The notes beneath the pieces were generated by a model. It was not told where the DNA came from and searched no databases. It saw nothing but the letters and a program-made list of their open reading frames with translations. A DNA stretch of 64,000 nt from assembly GCF_001625215.2 (NCBI RefSeq), contig NC_030383.2, positions 45,318,380 through 45,382,379 of the forward strand, read 5' to 3'. The DNA is from Daucus carota subsp. sativus. Lineage: Eukaryota; Streptophyta; Magnoliopsida; Apiales; Apiaceae. Shown one piece after another: positions 45,921 through 57,925 of the stretch. Positions within the stretch are counted from its first letter, which is position 1. The number at the start of each line of letters is the position of its first letter. The translations under genes and the position numbers were made by a program.

Positions 45921-46224
45921 TTTTATTTTTTTTTGAATAAAACGTACTTGCATTAATCAAACATTATCAGTTTGTAGTACATGCTCAATGAAATCAGGTG
46001 CAATGACATGCCATTCACCTGTATCTGACATAGAATACGTAACTTTTGCCAACACATGAGCTATCATATTCGCAGACCTATATGTAAACTTAACTAGCAC
46101 GCGATCAATGTGCTTCATTATAGAAATACAATCTGAGACAATAGAACCAAAATAAACCTCACCAGGTGTACCATATGCATCAGCTAAACTTTTTGAGTCT
46201 GTTTCGAACACGCAGTGAGTAATG
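45921..46224 (-). mobile_element. 5'-truncated LINE fragment (RNase H end)
   Basis: Minus-strand frame 46211-45957 reads FETDSKSLADA...FTYRSANMIAHVLAKVTYS, the end of a plant LINE RNase H domain, followed by a short 3' end and an A-tract (T-run at 45921-45936 on plus). A perfect 14-bp target duplication ATGAACTACTAGAT is at 45907-45920 and 46225-46238. The 304-bp size shows strong 5' truncation, typical of target-primed insertion. Confidence 0.9.
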
Positions 46225-46479
46225 ATGAACTACTAGATGTTAACAATGTTAACAAAAGCATGATTGAAATTATGGATTTTAAAGCGAAAAATATATGTGT
46301 GTGTAATAAATAAAAAATGGGTTTAGGGTCAGATGTAAGACGAGAACGGATTTAAAATCAGAATATTAGTTTGAGTTAGATTTTTCAATGATCTAAATTC
46401 TTTTATTTTTCCAAATTTTTTTTTGAATAACAATCACTGATAAATCATTTTTATTTTATTACTATAATTTTAAAACTAA

Positions 46480-46915
46480 GAGGTCGTTTGGCTGGAAAAG
46501 GGTATGTGGTGGGAATCACCAATCAGGTTGAGATGGTATAGGGTTCATGAGTATCGTTTCTAATATTATGTGTTTGGTTGAGTGGTGGAATGAATGTGGT
46601 TGAATTAAAATATTTATGAGTTATTAATTGTAAATTAATTTAAAATATCATTACATAATTTTTATATATTTTGAGTCATTTATTTCAATTTGCATTAGTA
46701 ATTTACATGAAATGATATAAATAGCAATAAAAATAAAAGAAAAAGAATTTTATTCCCGAAATCCATGTTTCATACCAATCTCCTTGTTTGGATATCAAAT
46801 ATCTTGTCGGGTTGAGGAATGAGTTTGATGAAAAAGAATTTTTAACCAAACATTATGTGTTTGAAATGAATAAAATTCATACTTGATATCAGACAAACCC
46901 GAACCAAACGACCTC
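46480..46915. mobile_element. PIF/Harbinger-type MITE with GAGGTCGTTTGG ends
   Basis: Perfect 12-bp inverted ends GAGGTCGTTTGG and CCAAACGACCTC, TAA duplications at 46477-46479 and 46916-46918. 436 bp. Confidence 0.9.
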
Positions 46916-46918
46916 TAA

Positions 46919-48204
46919 TAAATCGCTAATAAGTCAAAATTATCCAAACAGATATTTTAAGTTTCGAGTTTATCACATTAATTTACGTTAAGACATGTCA
47001 CAATTTTAAATTCCACCAAAAGCAAACGGCATCTAAGTCAGTTTCATTTATTTTTGGGATAATAAAATCAAATTGGAATATGTATTTATTTTGAATATTA
47101 GATTTTAAATTAAAAAAAATTGAATTCTCATTTCAAATTTTTCAAGTTATATTAGTATTTGAGAGTTAGGTTCCATAAAGTACACATCTTGCAATATTAG
47201 TCATAATTTTTTAATTTAATCATTAATAATATCTTTGATTATCAAAATTTATATATAATTTATTATTTATAAATAATATTAAACATCACTAACATTTTTC
47301 CATTTTAATTATTAAGATCATTACTCAAGTTATTAATTTTGTTGTACTTAAACATAGTGTCATGCAATTATAAAAATAATTGCTTTGCTAAACATAATTT
47401 TTAGATTGTTTGATGTTTAAAAATTTTGTTGAACGAAAGAAATGAAAATTGTAACCAGTAAATTATAATTTATTTAGTTTTAAAGAATGCGGACTCCCCA
47501 AAACTCCACTTTGAATAAGATGGACTCGATGAAACTTTACTCTGATATATGATTGTTCTGAATTTCAAACTATATCACTTAATCCTACTTCAAGTTTTAG
47601 TGAAATTCAAATTTCTTAATAAGCCACTTGAAAATCAAAGCCTCGAAAATTTTAATAAATTTTTTGACAGAGAAACTCTTATATTATGATATAAATGGTC
47701 CCACAACAAAAGTAAATTTTTGATTTCATTAAACAAGATCGAGGAGTTCTGTTTAAGTAAGAAAAACACTTTTATTTTTAGGAGCGTGTTTGCAATGAGT
47801 TTTTATATCGTACTTTAATACATTTTCAATTTTAAATTGAAAAATATTTGTTGCATATTAAGTTAGAAGTAAGTTTAAAATGAGAAATAAGTTAGAAAAT
47901 GATTTACTGCCAGTCGCCAGAAGTTCGTAGGATGTTAGCTTATTTTATTTTTTTTGATTTTTTAATAAAATCAATTTCTACAAAAATTAAAAATATCAAA
48001 CTATTAGCATTATTTATCTAATAAATCATAAATCGAGTATAATATAAAAATTACCTAAATAGACAATTTAGACATTTAAACAGAATACTTATCACATTAA
48101 GTCATAAGTCATAATTTAAAATTGTCTCAAAAGGTTTTAAGATACATTCGAAATACAACTCGTTTTAATACAACATTCACTCGGTTTATAAAATAATATA
48201 GAGC
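46919..48204. other. AT-rich spacer
   Basis: No gene or clean transposon end recognised. Confidence 0.4.
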
Positions 48205-48600
48205 AAAAATCTATAGAATCCACATTTTATTAGAAGATAGAGTTCATTTATGTTCTGTCAATAAAAAATGTTGAGGCAAAACATGTTATCTTGCAAAACA
48301 TGTTTCTCAAATATCATTATTTTAATAAAATCTTACAAATCTCATATATATTTACAAGTATCATATGTGTGTGTTCGCAACATGAACATGTATATCCTGC
48401 AAGCTAAGCATAGCACTATGGAATATTATATTTTGCAATGTTTTACTTGTAAAATGTATTAGATCCATAAGATTTTTAATTAAATAATGAACTTTATGAA
48501 ACATAATTCAGAAAATAATATATTTTGCAATATTTTAAGCTATATTTCACCTGCAAAACATAAATGAACTCCATGAACTCTAACTATAAGTGGACTCTAA
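48205..48600. mobile_element. Candidate MITE related to the repeat in patatin intron 1
   Basis: The left end TCTATAGAATCCACATTTTA...GAGTTCATTTATGTTCTG pairs with the right end ...AAACATAAATGAACTCCATG...AAGTGGACTCTA as imperfect inverted repeats. Internal words match 35570-35915. Confidence 0.55.
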
Positions 48601-49526
48601 AGAACTTAACTAATTAAATAATTTAATTTCAACTTTTTCGTTAGATAATATTTTTAAACATCGAATAATTGAAAATTTATGATCAACACATCTATTTATT
48701 ATTATTTTTTAATTTCACAAACTCCCTACCCTGCTCTTACGTGGCTATTCGCATCCATTGACTTCTTCCAATTTATAGTGTGCATGTTGAATTTGATTTT
48801 TCCTGCTAGAAGCCTAGAACCCTCAACTCTCAAGTCCTACACATATTTTGTCGTTACTTCACAAATCAAGCTAGGTAACTTTTAAAAGAAAATACTCCTT
48901 AGTCCTTACTCCTAACACCGTAAACAAATAAGGAACACGTACACACCTAATATGGCATAATACTATGTGCTTCAAATAGCTAACCAAGCACACGTTTATC
49001 TTTTTTACAAAGTCAGTTATAAGTTACAGTAAATAATTAACAACTGATTAGTAAAGTCAAATAATGTTGGTTACCTATGAACTTTCAGTCCTCTAAGAAA
49101 CCTGTGATTCCATTTATTTTAACGACTGTATCTTAAAAATGCACGTGATTTCGGTTGAATTTGTTTGATATTTTCTGCGTTCAAAACATGCGATGCAAAC
49201 CCGAGCTATGCCCACACGATATTTTTGATGTTAACTCATTAATATACTAAGTTTGAGCAAGCTGTTGTACTCAAACTCATGTAAAAATGACAGAAGTGAA
49301 GAAAGCTTGAAAAAGAAAAAGACAAGAGGGAAGGATATGATAGATGTATATTTATAGTGTTGCAGTGGGATGTCATCGAAGGATTAGTATATACTCTGAT
49401 ATGTATAGTAACTCCAAAAATGTACTGTATGTATCACATTTAATGTAATAAGCCTCTCTGCACGCAATTGCTCAACAACACACTGTCACCACCACCATCT
49501 GACTTGCTTCGTGACGGAGAGTCGTC
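48601..49526. other. AT-rich spacer
   Basis: No gene recognised. TATATTTATAG at about 49349 is a TATA-like site upstream of the small frame that follows. Confidence 0.4.
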
Positions 49527-49637
49527 ATGGCAGGGACCCGTAGACACACTCCCTCCACACATTCAAATTTGTTTTGTATACTTCTTTTCATTTTTGCCCT
49601 AATTACTTTATTTTCATTTTCTTCGAGCGAAAAGTAA
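49527..49637 (+). CDS. Possible signal-peptide exon of a small secreted protein
   Basis: A 36-codon frame with a basic start and a strong hydrophobic core (LFCILLFIFALITLFSF) ending SSSEK. A good splice donor (AAAA|GTAAGAG at 49633/49634) overlaps its stop, so it could be exon 1 of a longer gene. A TATA-like site lies about 175 bp upstream. No second exon was identified. Low confidence. Confidence 0.2.
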   Translation: MAGTRRHTPSTHSNLFCILLFIFALITLFSFSSSEK

Positions 49638-50363
49638 GAGACCCTAATATTTTTTCTAAATTAATTTAATGGTTAAATTTTTAGAAAATGTTACGTCATC
49701 AATTATCATAATGAAATCATATATATATTTATAAAAATTTGAAATGATAATATATAGCATGCTATATTTAAAATATAGTCAATCGATATAGTCAATACCA
49801 TCACGACATATTTACATGTTCAGCGAATGTTACCTAATGTCGGTACGGGTCTAATTTGATCGACTATTATTACCAACCATATTGAACATACTTTAAGACA
49901 TTATATTAGTTATATTGGTAGTATGTTACTGATATTTTATGTTGTTACTCTATAGAATATATCATTTCAATATGATAATAAATGACATGAAATATTCTTA
50001 TAGATTTCTTATAGACATGTAGAGTTTCGAATAATATAGCTAATATTAAGAGGTTCACTGTATGTATAGACAAGGAGAATTTATCATTAGAGTTTGAGGT
50101 TTTCTACATAATCTCTGTATCTTTTATTTATAATATGTATTAATGATTTTTAACTAAATATTTTACATAACGAATATGTATTAATGATTTTTAACTAAGA
50201 GTTTTACGTATCGGAATATGTAAGGGAATAATTATTCCATTTGTGTCATTTATTTCTATACATTTTTTTCTACCACTCGACACGCATTTTAATGGTCGTA
50301 TAAAATATAGCTCTGTAACTTATTTTTAAAGTTTTCTTTCGTAAATTAAGTTACAGAATAATA
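49638..50363. other. AT-rich spacer
   Basis: A local direct repeat (GTATTAATGATTTTTAACTA at about 50136 and 50169). No gene seen. Confidence 0.4.
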
Positions 50364-50590
50364 CTCCCTAATCAATTGTATACGTTTCTTTTTCACTGCT
50401 CGACACGCTTTTTAAGGCTCTTATAAAACATAGTTTTATAATTTTTTTTTTTAAATTTTCTTTTTTTGTCTAAAAGTATAAATGTTATATTTTTATAAAA
50501 AAAATCTTAAAAATAATTCACAGAACTATCACTAAAATTCGCGCCGCGCCCCCGTCTTCCAATATAAACTATTGAGCGAGACGACGGGAG
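50364..50590. mobile_element. Stowaway-type MITE, first of adjacent pair
   Basis: CTCCCTAATCAATTGTATAC to GACGACGGGAG with TA flanks. Shares TGTATACGTTTCTTTT and CTGCTCGACACGC with the copy that starts 9 bp after it. Confidence 0.8.
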
Positions 50591-50599
50591 TATGTTGTA

Positions 50600-50850
50600 C
50601 TCCCTCTGTCCCATTTAATTGTATACGTTTCTTTTCAACTGCTCGACACGCATTTCAATGCTCTTATAAAACATAGTTCCGTAATTTATTTTTGAGATTT
50701 TCTTTTTCTGAATAAAAATATAACATCCAAACTTTAATTCAGAAAAAGAAAATTTCAAAAATAAATTACACAACTACACTCTACAGGAGCATTAAAGTCC
50801 GTGCCGCGTCCCCGTCCCCCAATGTATACAACTCAGGGGGACGGAGAGAG
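50600..50850. mobile_element. Stowaway-type MITE, second of adjacent pair
   Basis: CTCCCTCTGTCCCATTTAAT to GGGGGACGGAGAGAG with TA flanks. 251 bp; less decayed relative of the preceding copy. Confidence 0.85.
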
Positions 50851-51301
50851 TAGTAGCATTAAATTAAATCAAGAAAAAGCGTCAAAAAGTTGGCGGAAGT
50901 GACCGTTCATGAAATCAGTTAATCCAAAAACACACACATCAAAGCAGGGGTGCGGTCAATCCGTACGAGTGCCGACCGGAGATACTAGTAGGTCTCCGGC
51001 CCAGAACATGTTGGTCTCGCTGAGGCCCTGACTCAAGTGTAATGTGTGTAGAATCCTTGATCAATCATTAGCAGAAAAGAGAAAAAAAAAACTTGATCAA
51101 ACTGATTTGACGTATATACTCCACATATCCGCTGATTCAGATAATATCCGCGGCGCCATGTTCGGATATAAATATTATTATTTTGTTCATTTTATTATTT
51201 TATTCATTTTATTTAAAATCATTAATAACAATATAAGCTTCTCAATTGTCATCCTCATATAAAAGTTTGATGGGACGGAGGCACGCTTGGGCAGTTCCTC
51301 A
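50851..51301. other. Spacer of mixed composition
   Basis: A GC-richer patch at 50940-51040 has short open frames but no recognisable product. Confidence 0.35.
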
Positions 51302-51996
51302 TAGGGATGGCAACGAGTTGGATCAGTTCGGATATTTGAGATATCCAAATCCAAATTATTTTCAAAATCCAAATCCAATCGGATTTCACATATCAAATCC
51401 AAATCCAAATCCACGGGTTTCGGATCGGGTTCGGGTTTGTTCGGGTTTATCCAAAACCTGAATTCCGAAATTTATATAATATTGTAAAAATATTATTTTT
51501 GATTTTTTCGCCCTTAAATTTCATTATATTTAAAACTAAACTACTTTAATAATAAAGTATTACACATTAATAAAATCTTGAACCGTATTTAATAATTTCT
51601 AAACACAAATCTTCAATATATGGAGTATGAAATTTTAAAGTAACTCATTAGTTAAATAAAAAAAGTCACTATAACCCAAAAATATACATTCACACTCTAC
51701 CTATATATATAAACAAAATTTAGCAGATTTAAAATTGAAAAAAAGTATATTAGTATACATATACATATACATATATATATTTATATATATATTTGGATTT
51801 TTTTTCGGGTTTCGGGTTTGGATCAGATTCGGATTTCGGGTCGGGTTTCGATACGGAATACCTAGTATCCAAATCCAAATCCAAACTCGTTCGGGTCTAA
51901 AAATAAAATCCAAATCCAAAATATCGGGTTCGGTAAGATCCATTCGGGTCGAAACGGTCGGGTATCCATTTGGATCGGTTTTTTTTGCCATCCCTA
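51302..51996. mobile_element. hAT-like non-autonomous element 1
   Basis: Inverted ends TAGGGATGGCAA and TTGCCATCCCTA with near-identical 8-bp duplications GTTCCTCA (51294-51301) and GTTCCTTA (51997-52004), the hAT length. The arms are rich in GGATTTGGAT and TCGGGTTCGGGT words; the centre is AT-rich. Confidence 0.82.
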
Positions 51997-52014
51997 GTTC
52001 CTTAGTAGCCTCTC

Positions 52015-52463
52015 AGGGGTCGTTTGGTTCATGGGTATGTGGAATCAGGTATGGGGTTGTTTCATTCCAAACTCATACCTGGTGTTTGGTTGGTGAAAAT
52101 ATAATCTCAAACCCATACCTTAAACCCCCAAGGTATGAGTTTTTGATACCTAGGTGGGAAGGTGGGTATGAGATGGAGGTATGGGTATCCATTCATTTTT
52201 GATTTTTTTGTCTCTATTTAAGTAATCAAATATTAATGTTTTATACAAAATTAAATCAATGATGCACAAATATATAACAATAATAATTTTATTAATTTTT
52301 TCAATTAATATAAATTAATAACTTATTTTTTACAAATATTGCATATATTGATTCCAGCACTCAACCAAACACGTGATATCATATATGATACCTCAAACCC
52401 ATACCAGCTTAACCCGATTCCTCATTCCAACCCGATACCACTCTTCGAACCAAACGAATGCTC
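52015..52463. mobile_element. MITE with GGTCGTTTGGTTC end
   Basis: Left GGGGTCGTTTGGTTCATGGG and right CGAACCAAACGAATGCTC form inverted ends; the inner words GGTATGTGG and CTCAAACCCATACC resemble the element at 46.5 kb. Outer ends are eroded and no clean duplication is seen. Confidence 0.6.
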
Positions 52464-52512
52464 AATAGTTTAATATCTCTGTTGTATAAATTTTAGAATG
52501 TGTAGTTTTATC

Positions 52513-53162
52513 TAGGGATGGTCATTAATCCCGACCCATCCGATCCCGACCCGATTCGGTGTGGAGATTCGGAGTTTTTTTCGGGTACGGGCCGGGGAAC
52601 GGGTACGACTTTGGAAAAAAATCGGGGATCGGGCCGGGTACGATTTTTCACATTCCCCCGGCCAGATCCCCGATCCCCTGCCCGATTTTCCCCGATTCCC
52701 GACCCGATCCCCGACCCGATCCCCGACCCGATTATTATATTATATTATATTATATTATATATATATTATAATTATTTATTAATATGTTTATATACCCCTT
52801 TATGTGCAACTTCCGTCATGGATTTTCACATCACCTGTTTATTGAAATAATTTTTAATACTTAATTCTATCATGTTATAATTAAATCATTGAAGATTTGT
52901 TTAAATTTAAAAATTAGGTATTAATTAGACATAATAAAAACTAATCAGAATTATGAATTTAAGTATTCAAATATAAATTTTGATTTAAATTAAAAATTTC
53001 AGAATCACCGCGAGTATCCCCGAATCCCGATCGGGCCGGGTATGGGGATCGAAAAATAATACCCGATGGAGATCGGGCTGAGGATGGGTATTGGGATTGG
53101 ATTCGGGGATTGGGACCGGATATAGCAATCCCCGACACGAAGTGACCCGATGCCCATCCCTA
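52513..53162. mobile_element. hAT-like non-autonomous element 2
   Basis: TAGGGATGG...CCATCCCTA ends with 8-bp duplications GTTTTATC (52505-52512) and GTTTTGTC (53163-53170). The interior has GGGTACGGGCCGGG and CCCGACCCGATCCCCGA tracts. Same end type as hAT-like element 1. Confidence 0.8.
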
Positions 53163-54098
53163 GTTTTGTCCCGGGTGTTGGTCTCTCTTAGAAGATGAAG
53201 ATTCAGGTTCAAATCTTCCTATTTTAGTTAAATCTTTGCAAGAGCAGCTGTTACAAGTGTTTATCAATACCAAATTTACTTGCAGATTGTATAAACACAT
53301 CACATAACTTTAACCAGATCAATGCTCATATTTTGCTACCGTCTTGGATAATTTAGCCTCCTCAAAATGATTTTTTTTTTTTTTTTTTGTGTATTGTTTG
53401 CCCCAACTTAACTAAATCTTAGATCCGTCCCTGTCAGTATGGATCTGTTTGTATATACTTGTGAGTTATATTTTCAAAAGAATAAAATCAAAATAATATC
53501 ATATATAATTTTTAATATATGTCCAATAGAATTACAACAAAACTATTCGACTGTGAAAAAATTGGAAAGAAAGAAAATTTTTAACTTTATATCTGACACA
53601 ATTTTAGGATTTTATATAGCTACATGTGTAATGGTAGTGTACAGAGCTAGAATTGATGTTATGGGGGCACAAAAAATAAATCCTGATGGGTCAGGACTAA
53701 AATTCTGATGGCATGTATCAGAACTAGTCCCTGATGAAAACATCTAGAATTGAAAATTAAAGTGTGAAATATATTATGATAAATATAATTAGAATGGGGA
53801 TAACTTTAGCAAACACATAATATAGACTCACAAGGTCAGAAAAAAATATTTTGTGACTCGATTTCTTAACTTTAATCCGACGGATTATAGATTCATGAAA
53901 GAACAGGTGTATGAGTTTGAGATATTGATTTATGCTTTGAATGTGTCTGAAATAGACCAAAAATTTCAAGTTATGGTAGTGATTAACAAGCTCCCTAAGT
54001 GTTAGGATTAATCTGCCTGCATGTAGTACACAAATACCTTTAACTTCACATTTAATAACAAAAACAGATAATATAAGACATTACAATCAGTAACCAAA

Positions 54099-54099
<1 letters not shown>
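53163..54099. other. AT-rich spacer
   Basis: No gene recognised. A T20-like run is at about 53370-53389. Confidence 0.4.

Positions 54100-54188
<89 letters not shown>
54100..54188. repeat. Compound (TA)n(GA)n microsatellite
   Basis: About 46 bp of TA repeats followed by about 42 bp of GA repeats, running into the left terminus of the next element. Confidence 0.95.
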
Positions 54189-54191
<3 letters not shown>

Positions 54192-54630
54192 GATTCCAGA
54201 GAAAACCAAATTATCAAGAAAACCGGGGAACCCTCTTAGATGCCGTTGATTATTTTTGTCATATAAAATCATTTTTCAAATTAAATTCAATCAAAATCTA
54301 ACACACACAAGGGCAAAATCGTAAGGAATCTTTTTTTGATTCATTAGAAATCTTATAATTTTGGCATCTGCCAAAATCCAATCAAAGCACCCAATCACAA
54401 ATTATTACATATCAGATCATTACATATATACATTGTGATGAAGAACCACTAGAATTGTAAGCAAGAGAAAGCTACGAGGTCGTGTAAACACTGTGATTCA
54501 TCAATCGAAGGTTTGTACGACATATCATTCTCATCAATCTTAAATCTTCTTCATACCATTTAATTGTTGTGGCTCTTGTATTCCTTTTCAAACTATCGCA
54601 AAATAGCCTCGCTTCATTTTCAGAGATATA

Positions 54631-55437
54631 ATGGCGGAGAAGAATCTCCATGAGAACACTGACCGTTTGTTGGTTCGAGCCAAACCTATCTTCTTAAAGA
54701 GAATCATGGACAATCTTTCAGAAGCACAAAGGCAATGGGTTTTGGAGACTGGATTCGAAAAGGTTCTACTTTTCAACATCAAGGAGTACCCTCAACCCTT
54801 GAGTTTTTTGATTTCATAGTCTTACAATTCAACCAATTCAAGCATTTCAATTGGTGAGAATATTATAAACTTTTCATAAGATGATGTCCAGAATGTACTT
54901 GACTTGCCAAAAGGGGAGTTACTGTTTGAGAATTCTCACAATACAGAGTATACAGATGTTTGGAGATCACAGTTCAAAGATTATATGTATGATCATAAGA
55001 TTTTTGCAGAAGTTATATGTGATGCTCTCAAATCATCGGAATTGATTAACTTGGAATTTAAATTGAACTTTCTCATTGTCCTCGCCAATGTTCCAATAAG
55101 GGTTCCATAACACTTTATGTGTGGTTGAAGATTCTATCTTATTCTGGTGGTTTGGATTAGTGCTTCAAATATAAGTGGTGTGGGTATCTATTATAATGTC
55201 TTGGTGATAATTTTGATCAGTGGATTATAATCCCGTCAAGACAATGCTTTATTGGATCTGTTCCTTTCCTTGTGGTATAATACCAATACATGAGGGAATC
55301 AGTTGATGAAATAGACAACCTACAGTTGCAACATTTTAAATTGTTTACAGCTGCTAGTCTAAGATATCATTTTGATAACATAATCGATGTGTTGAAGAAT
55401 AGATTTGTTAGTCTAAATGAGGAAGCTACATACTGAG
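54631..55437 (+). pseudogene. Decayed N-terminal domain of the Ulp1-like protein family
   Basis: Starts MAEKNLHENTDRLLVRAKPI; FLKRIMDNLSEAQRQWVLET, GFEKVLLFNI aligns with FSKVISQLSKAQKEWIQNAG, FGDLLLFCMN of the gene at 1-11597, then LPKGELLFEN...DVWRSQFKDY with LGFPKGNRDVV...DAWRSQFPEK. Stops occur at 54817, 55108 and later; fragments up to about 55437 (CFIGSVPFLV, like YYTGSLVFLI) still follow the parent order. There is no protease core. Not translatable as one protein. Confidence 0.75.
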
Positions 55438-55439
55438 TT

Positions 55440-56380
55440 CATCTGAGGATTCAGGAAAGAAGTCAACTGAGATGAGTAATCGTAGATACCGAATACAATA
55501 AAACAATGAGAATAAGGAATACTTGTGAGAATAGCTGAACTCAAAAAAACACTTGAAAGAATCTCAGAAAAACTTAAATATATTTAAATAAGTAAATCAC
55601 TTGAAAGAAGCATAGAAAAAAAAAATTATTCTAAATTAATAGAACGCTTAAGAGAATCTTAGAATATCTTAAATATTTTTAAATTAGAAAAACACCTAAG
55701 AGAATTCAAGAAAAAAATATTCAATTGAAATTACTAAAACACTTATAAGAATCTCAGAAAAATCTTAAATTTTTTTTTTTAAAATTATTAGAGCACTTGA
55801 GAGAATCCTAGAAAATTTTAAATAATTTTAAATCAGTGAAACACTTAAGAGAATTTTTGAAAATCTAAAATATTTTTAAATTAGAAAAACACTTAGTTAG
55901 AATCATAAAAAAATATTCAATTTAGATTAGTAAACACTTAAAAGAATCTCAGAAAAATCTTAAACATATTTAAACGAGTAAAACACTTGAAAGAATCTTG
56001 GAAAAAATTTATTTTAAATTAATAGAGCACTTAAGAGAATCTTAGAAAATTTTAAATATTTTTAAATTAGCAAAACACCTAAGAGAATCTTAAAATAAAT
56101 ATTCAATTTTAATTTGTAAAACACTTAAAAGAATCTCAGAAAAATCTTAAATATATTTAAATGAGTAAAACACTTGAAGAATCTTAGAAAACATTTATTT
56201 TATTTAAATATCTTAGAGATTTTCTGAGATTCTTTAAATTGTTTTACTAATTTAAATTAGTAAATTAGTAAAACACTTGAAAGGATCCTTGAAAAAAAAT
56301 TATTTTAAATTAATAGAGCACTTAAGAGAATCTTAGGAAAATATTAAATTTATTAGTAAAACACTTAAAAGATCGTAATA
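55440..56380 (+). repeat. Degenerate higher-order tandem repeat, about 190 bp
   Basis: A basic unit near 48-60 bp (AAACACTTGAGAGAATCTTAGAAAA...TTAAATATATTTAAATTAGT) is repeated with change. The word GAATCTCAG recurs at 55559, 55749, 55944 and 56131, giving an outer period of 187-195 bp. Lies inside MULE-like element 1. Confidence 0.75.
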
Positions 56381-57365
56381 AACAAAAGTATTAGATGATC
56401 CGTTATAACAATGGTAAGAGATTCGTTATCATACACAAGATAACACAAAATAAATAAACAACATTCTCTAAGATATTCGATCATTTTTTTTGACATGCTT
56501 TTATAACCCAATGGTGAGATTCTCTAAGATATTCGACCAATTTTATTTTTTTTACTTGCTTTTTTTAAATATAAATATACACACACAAGATTTTTTATGA
56601 TATCTAATTATAAACAGTATAATACAACATGTATGTATAATGTAAAAAAGTTTATTTTAAATCTTTTAGACATGAATTTTTTAATTTTTGAAGTTTGAAA
56701 TCAAATTTGAATTTATTTTAATTGGTTAATTGATTAGTTGACATAAAAATTATCCATTTAAACATGATATAATGTGTGATTGGTCTTATTTAATTGCTCT
56801 TCTTTCCGAATGATCATACCATTATTACACAAGATTCTCTAAGATATTTTATTATTTTTAATAATTAAATCTTACTATTTAAATAAATGAGATACTGAAT
56901 TTTAATATATTTTGAAATATATTATAGTTAATAAGATCTTGTTGAACACCTAGAATCTAATGTTTGACAAAAGAAAAACTATTTATTAATATAATTTTCT
57001 TGCAACTTATTCAACTAGGTAATGTATTTAATGCACGTTATAAGCTATAAATTATAATGTACGTAATCAATGAGAGTTAATGAATAAAGCTGATATATGG
57101 AAGCTTGATTGTTCAAGTATGGTATGTGTGAATTGTGTAGAAAGAAATAGTGAATAAGAAGAAAAATCTTTGACGAATCTTTTTGAAGAAGGAAATGTAC
57201 TGAATGTATTAAATATATGTACAAGATTACTAAACTATCCCTTATAAATTAGATTTGATTGAATTTTTGATAAATCACAATTTAGAATGTGATTATAAGA
57301 TCAACGGTGATTAAGTGGGTTTCTCGGTTTTCTTGATAAGCTAGGTTTTCTTAGGATCTTCCTCC

Positions 57366-57385
57366 TATATATATATATATATATA
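57366..57385. repeat. (TA)10 between two elements
   Basis: Pure TA run of 20 bp separating the right terminus of element 1 and the left terminus of element 2. Confidence 0.95.
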
Positions 57386-57810
57386 GAGTGAGGTTCCAGA
57401 GAAAACCATGTTATCAAGAAAACCGAGGAACCCTCTTTGATACCGTTGATTATTTTTGTCATATTTAATCATTTCCTATATTAATATCAATCAAATATAT
57501 ATCCTAATCTAATACATACGGGGGCAAAATCGTAAAGAATCTGTTGCTGATTAAGTAACAATCTCTTATTTTTGGCATGTTCCACAATTCAATCAAAGCA
57601 CAAAATAGTCTGAAAATCATTACATATATTTTCCTCTGAAAAGAATCTTTCTCACCGTAAGAAGAAGACAGCCACGTTAAAACACCATGCTCCATCAATT
57701 CAAGGTTTATACTACGTCTCATTATCATGAATCTTTGAACTTTTTTACAAAATTTACTTGTTATCACATTCGTATAATCTCCAGAAGCGTCCAATCTTTT
57801 TCAGGAATTC

Positions 57811-57925
57811 AATGGCGGAGAAGAATCTCCGTAACAACACCGGCCTTTTGTTGGTTCGAGTAAAACCTATCTTCTTAAAGAAAATCGTGGGCAATCTTTT
57901 AGTTGGACAAAGGAAGTGCCTTGTT
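57811..57925 (+). pseudogene. Short Ulp1-family N-terminal relic
   Basis: MAEKNLRNNTGLLLVRVKPI then FLKKIVGNLLVGQRKCL, close to the start of the relic in element 1 (MAEKNLHENTDRLLVRAKPI), then similarity stops. Placed the same distance from the left terminus as in element 1. Confidence 0.7.

Larger units (their letters stand above)
54186..57365 (+). mobile_element. MULE-like element 1 with Ulp1-family cargo relic
   Basis: Left terminus GAGTGAGATTCCAGAGAAAA and on through TTATCAAGAAAACCGGGGAA; the right terminus (57318-57365), read in reverse, gives GAAGATCCTAAGAAAACC...TTATCAAGAAAACCGAGAAA. These are terminal inverted repeats of about 45 bp followed by a shared CCGTTGAT word. The right end abuts TA repeats. 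About 3.2 kb. Inside are a decayed Ulp1-family N-terminal coding region and a tandem array. No transposase is seen, so non-autonomous. The superfamily is inferred from TIR length and cargo; a clear target duplication cannot be read in TA repeats. Confidence 0.7.

Noticed and set aside
54100..54145. Protein-like frames of Ser-Leu and Tyr-Ile repeats near 54008-54272
   Set aside because: Translation of (TA)n(GA)n microsatellite DNA.
55440..56380. CRISPR-like look of regularly spaced repeats
   Set aside because: Units are degenerate, spacers are also repeat-derived, and the setting is a plant nuclear transposon.
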